Assembly (NCBI GenBank): GCA_963752605.1
Contig: CAVVYW010000006.1
Span: 186,001-250,000, forward strand
DNA: 64,000 nt
Source: CAVVYW01 sp963752605
GTDB taxonomy: Bacteria > Actinomycetota > Thermoleophilia > Solirubrobacterales > 70-9
Reading direction: 5' to 3'
The translations under genes and the position numbers were made by a program. How positions within the stretch are numbered: the stretch's first letter is position 1; every line of letters starts with the position of its first letter. The notes beneath the pieces were generated by a model, which did not search any database, had not been told where the DNA came from, and worked only from the letters and a program-made list of their open reading frames with translations. Positions 50,489 through 58,262 of this stretch are shown here, one piece after another.

Positions 50489-51201
50489 CCCCGGGGGCGG
50501 AGCTCGAGCCGCTGGCCGTTCATGCGGGCGGCGGCGTCGGAGCAGAGAAAGACGATCGCCTCGGCGATGTGCTCGGCCGGCGTGAAGGAGGGACGCTCCT
50601 CGCCGGGGCTCTCCTCTCGCATCGCCGGGGTCTCGATCGCGTTGATCACGATGATGTTGGCGGTCGCGCCGTTGCCGGAGAAGGAGTCCGCGAGCGCCAG
50701 GGTCCAGGCTTCGGCGGAGGCCTTGGCCGAGGCGTAGGCGGCGTTGGTCGACTCGGGGTCCTGCGCCGCGGCCGCGGAGACCAGGACGAAGCGGCCGTTG
50801 CCGGTCGCGGTCAGGGCCGGGTGGAAGGCGCGGGTCGTGAGCTGAACGGTCCGGACCAGCAGGTCGTGCAGGAACTCGTAGTCCGCCAGGTCGAAGGTCT
50901 CGATCGGGTCGCCCCCGCGATAGCCGCCGACCAGATGGAGCAGGCCGTCCACGCGGCCGAAGCGGTCGACGAGCGCCTCGGACCAGGCGTTCGCCGCGCC
51001 CTCGTCGAGGAGGTCGACGGCGCGCGCGTCGATGCGATCGTCCGGCAGACCCAGCGGCTCCTTCGCGGCGTCGGCGTGCTCCTGGGTGCGGTCGGCGAGG
51101 GCGAGGGTGGCGCCCGCGTCGGCGAGGCGCCGGCAGACGACCGGCCCGAGGCCGCCGCCGGCTCCGGCGATAGCGATCACCCTTCCGTCGAGCTCGGCCA
51201 C
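50485..51201 (-). CDS. short-chain dehydrogenase/reductase
   Basis: The Rossmann motif IAIAGAGGGLGPVVCRRLAD (a TGxxxGxG variant) is at the N-terminus. The active site has LVSAAAAQ with Ser and AAYASAKASAEAW with the YxxxK pair. I take GTG 51201 (VAELDGRVIAI); an ATG at 51234 is also in frame. About 238 residues, normal for the family. NAD(P)-dependent; substrate not predictable. Confidence 0.85.
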   Translation of the reverse strand: MAELDGRVIAIAGAGGGLGPVVCRRLADAGATLALADRTQEHADAAKEPLGLPDDRIDARAVDLLDEGAANAWSEALVDRFGRVDGLLHLVGGYRGGDPIETFDLADYEFLHDLLVRTVQLTTRAFHPALTATGNGRFVLVSAAAAQDPESTNAAYASAKASAEAWTLALADSFSGNGATANIIVINAIETPAMREESPGEERPSFTPAEHIAEAIVFLCSDAAARMNGQRLELRPRG

Positions 51202-51280
51202 TACTGGCACCGTATCGACACTGATTCGTTGCATTCCGCGAGCAAGGCGTACACCCCGACCCGTGAACGTTGGTCCCGGC

Positions 51281-52063
51281 ATGGGTGAAGGACGCCTCAC
51301 ACCCAGGGAGCAGGGAGACCTCGGCGAGCTCTCCGCGATGGAGTGGCTAGCGGGCAAGGGCGCTCACATCTACGTCCCGGTCGGGCACAGCCCGGACGTT
51401 GATCTAATTGCCGAGATCGATGATCGGGTGTTCCGGATCGAGGTCAAGACGTCAGCCCACCGGAACGAGCTTGGCCGCTGGGGCGTGCATATCGCCACCC
51501 GCGGTGGGAATCAGAGCTGGAACGGCGTAGTCAAGTACTTCAGGCCGGAGCGTTGCGACTTCCTGTTCGTTCACGTCGGCGACGGCCGCCGCTGGTTCAT
51601 CCCTAGCGCGGAGCTCGATTGCCGTGCCGGCCTTACGCTCGGAGGATCGAAGTACGCCGAGTTCGAGATTGAGCCCGGTCGGCCGCTTGGCAATGATCGA
51701 GGATCGGCTTCTAAACTTGGTGATGGAAGGGGGAGCGCCGGAGTAGGAGAGCCGGGCCGGTCTGTAAAATCGGTGCCTCGTGCTGAGTGGGTTCGATTCC
51801 CACCTCCCCCACCTTCCGCCTCCTCACCCAGTCACACTCCCCGACGGCCATCGGTTGGTCGCACGCGAATGGCGACCAACCACATGGTGACGATTCCGAA
51901 GGCGCCCTTCGAGGCCGCAGAACTCGACGTGGGCGACCGGTTCCGAGTTGAGGCCGAGGCCAAAGGGCGAGTGGTCATCACTCGCGTCGAGGAGTACATG
52001 GAGCTCTACACAGCTCAGCTCGAGCTTCAACCTGACCCGGACGACGCGGACACGAATAACTAA
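51281..52063 (+). CDS. PD-(D/E)XK endonuclease-like protein (group I intron homing nuclease family), frame continues through tRNA-Tyr
   Basis: From ATG 51281 about 140 residues form a PD-(D/E)XK nuclease fold. They contain the Glu helix REQGDLGELSAMEWL, the Asp in GHSPDVDLIAEIDD and the EVK motif in RIEVKTSAHRNELG. This resembles the free-standing and intron-encoded PDDEXK family that includes I-Ssp6803I, which targets a tRNA gene. The frame has no stop before tRNA-Tyr (51729-51811), crosses it and ends only at 52063 together with the AbrB-like ORF. The biological 3' end is therefore unclear. Confidence 0.7.
   Translation: MGEGRLTPREQGDLGELSAMEWLAGKGAHIYVPVGHSPDVDLIAEIDDRVFRIEVKTSAHRNELGRWGVHIATRGGNQSWNGVVKYFRPERCDFLFVHVGDGRRWFIPSAELDCRAGLTLGGSKYAEFEIEPGRPLGNDRGSASKLGDGRGSAGVGEPGRSVKSVPRAEWVRFPPPPPSASSPSHTPRRPSVGRTRMATNHMVTIPKAPFEAAELDVGDRFRVEAEAKGRVVITRVEEYMELYTAQLELQPDPDDADTNN
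51729..51811 (+). tRNA. tRNA-Tyr (anticodon GTA)
   Basis: A class II tRNA of 83 bases. The acceptor GGGGGAG pairs with CTCCCCC and the D stem is CCGG/CCGG. The anticodon stem CCGGT/ATCGG holds the loop CTGTAAA, giving anticodon GTA. A 13-base variable arm and the T arm GTGGG-TTCGATT-CCCAC follow. CCA is not encoded. There is no intron. The nuclease frame runs through it on the same strand. Confidence 0.93.
51869..52063 (+). CDS. AbrB/SpoVT-like DNA-binding protein
   Basis: From ATG 51869 (or 51884) about 64 residues: MVTIPKAPFEAAELDVGDRF followed by RVEAEAKGRVVITRVEEYME, which has the strand-turn-strand pattern of AbrB swapped-hairpin domains, as in antitoxins and transition regulators. An acidic tail ends at 52063. 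It is in the same frame as the nuclease upstream with no stop between. No toxin-like partner is visible next to it. Confidence 0.6.
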   Translation: MATNHMVTIPKAPFEAAELDVGDRFRVEAEAKGRVVITRVEEYMELYTAQLELQPDPDDADTNN

Positions 52064-52092
52064 CCCCAGGGGCAACTGATCCGAACGCCTCG

Positions 52093-52111
52093 CCCCCGTA
52101 ACCGCCGGGGG
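52093..52111 (+). terminator. hairpin after the tRNA-Tyr/AbrB unit
   Basis: CCCCCG pairs with CGGGGG around a 7-base loop, followed by TTGGTCTTCT. It is a weak intrinsic terminator for the plus-strand unit and lies between convergent genes (rpoD ends at 52194). Confidence 0.5.
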
Positions 52112-52193
52112 TTGGTCTTCTGTACCCAGGCAGGAACCGAATCGAATCGGTGGAAAGCTGCCGGGATCCGGGCTCGCCAGGAATTCTGCCGGA

Positions 52194-53288
52194 TTAGCCG
52201 AGGCCGCGCAACCTTTGGGCCTCGGGAAGTATCTTCAGCTTCTTCAGCGTGCTGCTCTCGATCTGGCGGATCCGCTCCCGCGTGACGCCGAAGGTCTCCC
52301 CCACCTCCTCCAGGGTCAACGGGAGGTGGCCGTTCAGCCCGTAGCGAAGCTCCAGCACCTCGCGCTCCCGACTCGGCAGCAGGTCGAGCGCCCGCTTCAC
52401 GTCCTCCCGCTGCAGATTCTCCGATGCCCGCTCGAACGGTGAGATGACCGTGTCGTCCGCCACGACGTCGCCCAGCTCAGAGTCCTCCTCGTCGCCGATC
52501 GGCTTCTCCAGCGAGACCGGCATCTGGCTGCAGCGCAGGATGTCCCGCACGTCCTGAACGCTGATCTTGAGCTCCGCCGCGATCTCGTGCGGCTCGGGTT
52601 CGCGCCCGAACTGCTGAACGAGCTGCCGCTCGACCTGCCCCACCCGGTTCAGCTTCTCCACCATGTGGACCGGGATGCGGATCGTCCGCGACTTGTCGGC
52701 GATCGCACGCGTCACCGCCTGCCGGATCCACCACGTCGCGTAGGTGGAGAACTTGTAGCCGCGGCGATGGTCGAACTTCTCGACGGCTCGAATCAACCCC
52801 AGCGACCCCTCCTGGATCAGGTCGAGAAAGCCCAGCCCCCGCCCCAGATGGGTCTTGGCGATCGAGACCACCAGCCGCAGGTTCGCCACGACCATGTGCT
52901 GCTTGGCGCCCATGTCCCCGCGCTCGATCCGCTTGGCCAGCGAGATCTCCTGCGGCGCAGTGAGCAGCTCAACCGAGCCGATCGATCGCAGGTAGAGGCG
53001 CAGCGAGTCCAGACTCGGCTCGACCGTGAGGTCGAGGCCCTGCTTGCTCTCCTTGCTCTCCTTGTACGCGGTGACGCCGTCGGCCGCGATCACGTCGATG
53101 CCCTGCTCGACCAGATAGGTGTGAAGCCGCAGGACGTTCTCCTTGTCGACCTCCACCTCCTCGAGGGTCCCGGCGATCTCTTCGAAGGTCAGGTACCCCC
53201 GCTCACCTCCCTTCGCGATGAGGCGTCCCAGTGCCTCGCTCTCCGCGAACGGTTGCTCCTCCACCGCCACCTGCTGGCTGGTCGCCAC
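52194..53288 (-). CDS. rpoD: primary sigma-70 factor (RpoD/SigA type)
   Basis: The 364-residue protein has a region 1.1-like N-terminus (GYLTFEEIAGTLEEVEVDKE), region 1.2 (DSLRLYLRSIGSVELLTAPQ), region 2 (FLDLIQEGSLGLIRAVEKFD, then YKFSTYATWWIRQAVTRAIA), region 3 and region 4 with the helix-turn-helix LTLEEVGETFGVTRERIRQI. All promoter-recognition regions are present, so it is a housekeeping-type sigma. Start is GTG at 53288 with a GAGG-like site. It is divergent from folE2 across a structured intergenic region. Confidence 0.95.
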   Translation of the reverse strand: MATSQQVAVEEQPFAESEALGRLIAKGGERGYLTFEEIAGTLEEVEVDKENVLRLHTYLVEQGIDVIAADGVTAYKESKESKQGLDLTVEPSLDSLRLYLRSIGSVELLTAPQEISLAKRIERGDMGAKQHMVVANLRLVVSIAKTHLGRGLGFLDLIQEGSLGLIRAVEKFDHRRGYKFSTYATWWIRQAVTRAIADKSRTIRIPVHMVEKLNRVGQVERQLVQQFGREPEPHEIAAELKISVQDVRDILRCSQMPVSLEKPIGDEEDSELGDVVADDTVISPFERASENLQREDVKRALDLLPSREREVLELRYGLNGHLPLTLEEVGETFGVTRERIRQIESSTLKKLKILPEAQRLRGLG

Positions 53289-53362
53289 GCCTCATGCACC
53301 TCCCTATCCATCCCCTGGCCCCCCTCCCTCCCCTCGGGATAGAGACCACCGGTCTGAGCCGC

Positions 53363-53448
53363 GCAAGTATAAGGAGGCGCCCCCCGATTGGGGGACCCAT
53401 TTCTGGGGAAGTCATAAACGGCCGAAGTGCCTCCCCCTTCATACTTGC
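53363..53448. promoter_or_regulatory. long-range inverted repeat forming a branched structure upstream of folE2
   Basis: GCAAGTATAAGGAGGC (53363-53378) can pair with GCCT-CCTT-ATACTTGC (53429-53448), giving 16 base pairs with only two small bulges on the 3' side. The enclosed 50 bases hold CCCCC-GATT-GGGGG and a CCC/GGG hairpin. The stem ends three bases before the folE2 ATG. The AGGAGG inside the stem could serve a 9-codon ORF (TTG 53388 to TAA 53417). It may be a leader RNA switch for folE2, a two-way operator, or paired -10 elements for rpoD and folE2 (GCAAGTAT occurs on both strands). Confidence 0.5.
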
Positions 53449-53451
53449 CGC

Positions 53452-54447
53452 ATGGCCGACTCCACCACCATCCTCACGACCGACGCGCAGGCGGCGGCGC
53501 CCGCGACCCGGGTCAGCCTCTCCCGCGTCGGGGTCACCGGCGTCGAGAAGCTGATCCGCGTCTCCGCCAACGGAACCGAGTCCCTCTTCCATGCCGATCT
53601 CGAGTGCCTCGTGGACCTCAACCCCGAGCAGGCCGGCGTCCACATGTCGCGCTTCGAGGAGGTCGTCAACGAGGCGATCGAGGAGGTCGTGCTCGGTGAG
53701 GCCCTGCGCGCCGAGGAGCTCGCCGCCCACATCGCGCAGCAGGTCCGCGAGCGGCAGAACGGGATGCGGGCCGAGGTCCGGATCTCCGCCCGCTATCCCG
53801 AGACCGTCCCCACCCCCGTCTCCGGCATGCCGACCCAGGAGATCTACACGCTGTTCGGGACCGCCGTCGCCTCAGAGCGCGGCACCCGCACCCTGCGGGG
53901 CGTGCAGGCCCAGGGGATGACGGCCTGCCCGTGCGCTCAGGGACTGGTGGAGGACGCCGCGCGGGAGCGACTTGCCGAGCAGGGCTTCGACTCCGAGCAG
54001 ATCGACCGGGTGTTCGCGAGCGTCCCGGTCGCCACCCACAACCAACGCGGCGTCGGCACGCTCTACGTCGGCTGCCCCGAGAGCTGGAGCGTCGACATCG
54101 ACGCACGCGAGCTTCTGCACATCGTCGAGGCATCGATGTCCAGCGAGATCTACGAGCTGATGAAGCGCTCCGACGAGCTGGCGGTGGTGGAGAAGGCGCA
54201 CGCCAACCCTCGGTTCGTCGAGGACTGCGTGCGCGAGATGATCCGCCGGGTCACCGAGGCCTTCCCGGACCTGCACCCCGACGCGTTCGTCGAGGCGCGC
54301 CAGGAGAACCTGGAGACGATCCACCGCCACAACGTGGTGGCCGAGCGCCACGGCCTGATCGCCGAGATCAGCCGTGAGCTCGAGACCGGCGAGCACTCGC
54401 TGCACCACACGACGATGCGGGAGTGGCTCGAAACGCCGGTCAGCTAG
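53452..54447 (+). CDS. folE2: GTP cyclohydrolase FolE2 (type IB, MptA-related)
   Basis: FolE2 makes dihydroneopterin triphosphate from GTP for folate synthesis. The 331-residue protein has the COG1469 hallmarks: GVHMSRFEEVVNEAIEEVV, the Cys-containing GMTACPCAQGLVED that binds the catalytic metal, and PVATHNQRGVGTLYVG. The ATG at 53452 has no nearby Shine-Dalgarno sequence; instead it follows directly a large stem-loop. The end overlaps pgsA (convergent) by eight bases. Confidence 0.9.
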   Translation: MADSTTILTTDAQAAAPATRVSLSRVGVTGVEKLIRVSANGTESLFHADLECLVDLNPEQAGVHMSRFEEVVNEAIEEVVLGEALRAEELAAHIAQQVRERQNGMRAEVRISARYPETVPTPVSGMPTQEIYTLFGTAVASERGTRTLRGVQAQGMTACPCAQGLVEDAARERLAEQGFDSEQIDRVFASVPVATHNQRGVGTLYVGCPESWSVDIDARELLHIVEASMSSEIYELMKRSDELAVVEKAHANPRFVEDCVREMIRRVTEAFPDLHPDAFVEARQENLETIHRHNVVAERHGLIAEISRELETGEHSLHHTTMREWLETPVS

Positions 54448-54994
54448 CCGCGCGCGATCCCTGCGCCGAGGCGAGCATCCGCCGGAACCCGAAGAAGTAG
54501 TCCACGCCGCTGATCACCGTCGCCGCGACCGCGGCGTAGACCAGCAGGTCGACCCCGAGCGGCGCCGGGTGCCAGACGATCAAGGCGATCACCGCGGCGA
54601 TCTGGAGGGTCGTCTTGATCTTTCCCAGCCAGCTCGCCTGGATCACCAGCCCCTGCTCCGCTGCCACTCCCCGCAACCCCGTGACCGCGAACTCGCGGGC
54701 GATGATCACCATCGCCACCCATGCCTCCAGCCGGTCGAGCGAGACGAGCGCGACCAGCGCCGCCGTCACCAGCAGCTTGTCGGCGATCGGGTCCATCAGC
54801 TTGCCGAAGGTCGTGATCGAGCCGCGCGACCGCGCGATGTAACCGTCCAGCCCGTCCGTCAGCGCGGCGAGCGCGAACACCCCGGCCGCGATCGCGTCCC
54901 CGTTCGGCGTCTCGTCCAGCAGCGCCACCACCACGACGGGCACCAGCAGGATCCGCAGGACCGTGAGCGTGTTGGGCAGGTTGAGCGGGAACAT
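54440..54994 (-). CDS. pgsA: CDP-alcohol phosphatidyltransferase, probably phosphatidylglycerophosphate synthase
   Basis: PgsA makes phosphatidylglycerol phosphate from CDP-diacylglycerol and glycerol-3-phosphate in the membrane. The 184-residue protein has the LPNTLTVLRILLVPVVVV start and the family motif in LTDGLDGYIARSRG...FGKLMDPIADK, with all its Asp, Gly and Arg residues. Several membrane helices follow. Its size and N-terminus fit PgsA better than other CDP-alcohol transferases. Confidence 0.9.
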   Translation of the reverse strand: MFPLNLPNTLTVLRILLVPVVVVALLDETPNGDAIAAGVFALAALTDGLDGYIARSRGSITTFGKLMDPIADKLLVTAALVALVSLDRLEAWVAMVIIAREFAVTGLRGVAAEQGLVIQASWLGKIKTTLQIAAVIALIVWHPAPLGVDLLVYAAVAATVISGVDYFFGFRRMLASAQGSRAAS

Positions 54995-55027
54995 CGGGAG
55001 GAGTATCGCGGCCCCGGCCGATGTCGG

Positions 55028-55642
55028 CTAGGCGCCCGCCAGCTCGCGCGCGCGAGCGAAGACCGCGTCCATCATCGGCTCGGTCAGCCTGCCCGTGAAG
55101 GTGTTCTGCTGGCTCGGGTGGAAGCAGCCGAGCAGCTCGAAGCGCCGGTCCCCCGCCTCGATCGTCGCCTCGGCGCCGTGGCCGAATCGCGGGCGGGGCC
55201 GCGGCAGCTCGGCGCCCAGCTCGCGGAGCCCCAGCAGGGACCCGGCCCACGCGTAGGAGCCGAGCGCCACCATCACCGTCGCTCGATCCAGCAGGCGAAG
55301 CTCGCGGACCAGGTAGGGGAGGCAGTTGTCGCGCTCGGTGGTGGTGGGGCGGTTGCCGGGCGGCGGGCACCGGTTGACCGCGGTGATGTAGGCGTCGCTC
55401 AGCCGCAGCCCGTCATCCGGGTGCTCGGAGGTCGGCTGGTTGGCGAGGCCGGCGCGGTGCAGGGCGGCGAACAGCCAGTCGCCGGAGCGGTCGCCGGTGA
55501 AGAGGCGGCCGGTCCGGTTGCCGCCGTGGGCGGCCGGGGCAAGCCCGACGATCGCGATCCGCGCCCCGGGGTCGCCGAAGCCGGGAAGCGGCCGCGCCCA
55601 GTAGCTCTGGCCGCGGTAGCGCCGCGGCGGCTCCGCCGCCAC
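55028..55642 (-). CDS. uracil-DNA glycosylase family 5 (UdgB-like), 5' end unresolved
   Basis: Family-5 enzymes excise uracil and hypoxanthine from DNA. Motifs are GLAPAAHGGNRTGRLFTGDR near the N-terminus and GCFHPSQQNTFTGRL near the C-terminus. GTG 55642 is the first standard start in frame. However, the same frame upstream encodes GCRRCPRLVEWRERV (from 55681), the N-terminal Cys pair of the Fe-S cluster in this family. No ATG, GTG or TTG precedes that segment after the stop. The true gene probably reaches about 55747 using an unusual start, or a base is wrong. Confidence 0.85.
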   Translation of the reverse strand: MAAEPPRRYRGQSYWARPLPGFGDPGARIAIVGLAPAAHGGNRTGRLFTGDRSGDWLFAALHRAGLANQPTSEHPDDGLRLSDAYITAVNRCPPPGNRPTTTERDNCLPYLVRELRLLDRATVMVALGSYAWAGSLLGLRELGAELPRPRPRFGHGAEATIEAGDRRFELLGCFHPSQQNTFTGRLTEPMMDAVFARARELAGA

Positions 55643-55749
55643 CCGCTCGCGCCACTCGACGAGCCGCGGACAGCGCCGACAGCCGACGATCTCGGCCGCC
55701 AGCTCCTCGAGGGAGTCGCTCGCCGCTCGTTCGGCCGAGGCCCTACCGC

Positions 55750-56022
55750 CTAGTAGCCCAGGCCGCTCGAGCCGCCGTCGTCATCGCCCCCGCCACCGCC
55801 CTGGCCGCTGTTCGAGCCGCCGGAGTCGTCGCCGGGCTCCACGCCGCCGCTGTCCTCGGTCGTGGTCTCCTCGGTCGTTGTCTCGTCGGTGGTCGTTGTG
55901 GGCACGGTCTGGCTCGGGATCGTGACCTCGTCGTCGTCATCGTCACCGCAGGCGCCGATGCCCAGTCCGGCGCCCAGGCCGAGCGCGGCCGCGACCCCAA
56001 TCGTGAGCATCCTGCTGCGCAT
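55750..56022 (-). CDS. small Thr/Gly/Asp-rich lipoprotein
   Basis: A 90-residue protein with an N-terminal signal (MLTIGVAAALGLGAGLGIGA) followed by Cys in GIGAC, a possible lipobox. The rest is low complexity: DDDDDE, then a TTTTDETTTEETTTED stretch and Gly/Ser/Asp repeats. Likely a secreted, surface-anchored protein of unknown role. Its stop lies next to the start region of the glycosylase. Confidence 0.6.
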   Translation of the reverse strand: MRSRMLTIGVAAALGLGAGLGIGACGDDDDDEVTIPSQTVPTTTTDETTTEETTTEDSGGVEPGDDSGGSNSGQGGGGGDDDGGSSGLGY

Positions 56023-56057
56023 GGGGCCTGAAGGCTAGTGGTCTACGGTTCCCCGCC

Positions 56058-57147
56058 GTGCCCGAGACCGCCGAGCGCACATCACCTGCCCGGACGGCCA
56101 CCACCGGGAATGCACTGTCGGTCGTGATCGTCGCCTGGAACGAACGCGAGGCGCTCAGCCGCACGCTGCCGCCGCTCACCGAGCAGCTCCGCGACGGCGA
56201 CGAGGTGATCGTCGTCGACAACGGCTCCACCGACGGCACGCCGGAGGTCGTCCGCGAGCTCGCCCCGTCCGCGCGCATGCGTCTCGCTGGGCGAGAACCG
56301 CGGCTTCGCCCCGGCGGTCAACGCGGGCGCCGACGCCGCCCAGGGCGATCTCCTCCTGGTCCTCAACCCGGATGCCGCGCCGCAGCCCGGGTTCTCAGAC
56401 GCGATCCGGCGGCCGCTCGCCGACGACCGCGGCTGGGGCGCCTGGATGGGCCTGGTCACCGCGGAGGACGGACGCGTGATCAACTCGGTCGGCGGCGTCG
56501 TGCACTTCACCGGCATCGCCTGGGCGGGTGGCGCCGGCGAGCCGGTCCCCGCCCGGCTGGAGGCGCAGGAGGTGCCCTTCGTCTCCGGGGCGTGCCTCGC
56601 CATCCCGCTCGCCAGCTGGAAACGGCTCGGCGGCTTCCCGTCGGAGTACTTCCTCTACCACGAGGACGTGGACATCTCCCTGCGGCTGTGGCTGGCCGGC
56701 GAGCGCCTCGGGATCGAGCCCTCCGCCGTCGTCGACCACGACTACGAGTTCCATCGCCGCGGGCAGAAGATGCGCCTGCTGGAGCGAAACCGCTGGGCGA
56801 CCGTGCTCCGCGCCTATCCCGCGTCGGTGCTCGCGGTGACGCTTCCCGGCCTGCTGCTCACCGAGCTGGCGCTGATCCCGATCTCGATCGCGGGGGGCTG
56901 GGCGCGCCTCAAGCTCGGGGCCAACTGGGACGTGATCCGATCCCTGCCGCGGGTGCTGCGCGAGCGCCGGGCGATCCAGGCGACCAAGAACACGAGCGGC
57001 GCCGAGTTCGCCGCCCAGCTCACCCCCGATCTCGACTCCGCCTATCTCGGGCGTGCGGCGGGCCTGGCGCCCCTTCGCTGGGCGCTGCGCGCGTACTGGG
57101 GCGCGGCGCGCGCCCTCCTCCGGCTGCTTTCATTCCGCTCCCCATGA
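56058..57147 (+). CDS. family 2 glycosyltransferase with a frame break near 56270
   Basis: From GTG 56058 the N-terminal part has SVVIVAWNEREALSRTLPPL and DEVIVVDNGSTDGTPEVV, the GT-A nucleotide-sugar motifs. After ELAPSA the frame becomes Arg-rich noise, while the frame one base over continues VSLGENRGFAPAVNAGADAA, LLLVLNPDAAPQPGF, and later FLYHEDVDISLRLWLAGERL, the acceptor-side motif. It ends at 57147, overlapping the epimerase ATG. One extra base between 56260 and 56281 explains it. The family resembles rhamnosyltransferase-type GT2 enzymes. Confidence 0.82.
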
Positions 57148-58262
57148 GCAAGACCCTGGTGACAGGCGGCGCCGGCTTCATCGGCTCGCATCTGGTGGAC
57201 CGCCTCGTCGCGGACGGCCGCGAGGTGCGGGTGCTCGACTCGCTCGAGCCCCAGGTGCACGGCGAGGCCGCCGGGCACCGAAACGACGCCGCCGAGTACA
57301 TGGAGGGCACGGTGCTCGACCGCGACCAGGTGGACCGCGCCCTGGAGGGAGTGGACTCGGTCGTCCACCTCGCGGCCCAGGTCGGCGTCGGCCAGTCGAT
57401 GTACGAGATGGCCCGCTACGTCGAGGAGAACTGCCTCGGCACCGCGGCGCTGCTCGAGCGGATCGCGGAGCAGGGCGAGGTCGGCTCGCTCGTCGTCGCC
57501 TCCTCGATGTCGATCTACGGCGAGGGCCAGTACGCCTGCGACTCATGCGGGGAGGAGGACGTCCAGGTCCGCCGGACGCTCCAGGACCTCGAGGGCCGCA
57601 ACTGGGAGCCGCGCTGCGTCCGCTGCGGCGGCGAGGTCCGGCCCATCCCCACCACGGAGCGCAAGCGCCTCGAGCCCGACTCGATCTACGCCACCACGAA
57701 GCGAGATCAGGAGGAGCTGGTCCTGGTCTTCGGCCGCAGCCACGGCATCCGCTCGATCGCCCTGCGGCTGTTCAACGTGTACGGGCCGCGCCAGTCGCTC
57801 TCCAACCCCTACACCGGGGTCGCCGCAATCTTCTCCAGTCGCTTACTTTCCGGTAAGGACCCGACCGTGTACGAGGACGGCCGCCAGTCACGAGACTTCG
57901 TTCACGTCTCCGATATCGCCAAGGCCTTCCAGCTCGCCCTCGACGCGGACGACGTCTCCGACGTCGCCCTCAACGTCGGCACCGGCAAGTCAACGACGGT
58001 GCTCGACGTCGCCGAGGTGCTCGCCTCGGAGCTGGGCGTCGAGATCGAGCCGGAGATCGTCGAGAAGTTCCGCCACGGCGACGTCCGCCACTGCTGGTCG
58101 GACATCTCGGCGATCACGGATGCCCTCGGCTATCAGCCCGAGGTCGAGTTCCGCGACGGCATGCGCGAGCTGGTCGGCTGGCTCAAGGAGGACTCGCCGG
58201 AGTTCGAGGACCGCACCGAGGCGGCCAAGGGCGAGCTCGAGAAGCACGGGCTGGTTCTCTAA
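57144..58262 (+). CDS. NAD-dependent sugar epimerase/dehydratase with a zinc-ribbon insertion
   Basis: An extended SDR of 372 residues. TLVTGGAGFIGSHLVDRLVA is the NAD motif, VVASSMSIYGEG carries the active-site Ser region and DSIYATTKRDQEELV has YxxxK. Between them (about residues 132-168) is an insert with CDSCGEEDVQ and CVRCGGEVRP, two CxxC pairs spaced like a zinc ribbon. The ATG overlaps the GT2 stop (ATGA). It probably makes an activated sugar for the cluster. Confidence 0.88.
   Translation: MSKTLVTGGAGFIGSHLVDRLVADGREVRVLDSLEPQVHGEAAGHRNDAAEYMEGTVLDRDQVDRALEGVDSVVHLAAQVGVGQSMYEMARYVEENCLGTAALLERIAEQGEVGSLVVASSMSIYGEGQYACDSCGEEDVQVRRTLQDLEGRNWEPRCVRCGGEVRPIPTTERKRLEPDSIYATTKRDQEELVLVFGRSHGIRSIALRLFNVYGPRQSLSNPYTGVAAIFSSRLLSGKDPTVYEDGRQSRDFVHVSDIAKAFQLALDADDVSDVALNVGTGKSTTVLDVAEVLASELGVEIEPEIVEKFRHGDVRHCWSDISAITDALGYQPEVEFRDGMRELVGWLKEDSPEFEDRTEAAKGELEKHGLVL

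Noticed and set aside
51729..51811. Group I intron in tRNA-Tyr, given the nuclease next to it
   Set aside because: The cloverleaf is continuous with a normal seven-base anticodon loop; no intron is present.
56058..58262. A single 734-codon glycosyltransferase-epimerase fusion
   Set aside because: The middle of that frame is Arg/Pro-rich noise, while the true glycosyltransferase continues in the neighbouring frame and overlaps the epimerase start by ATGA.
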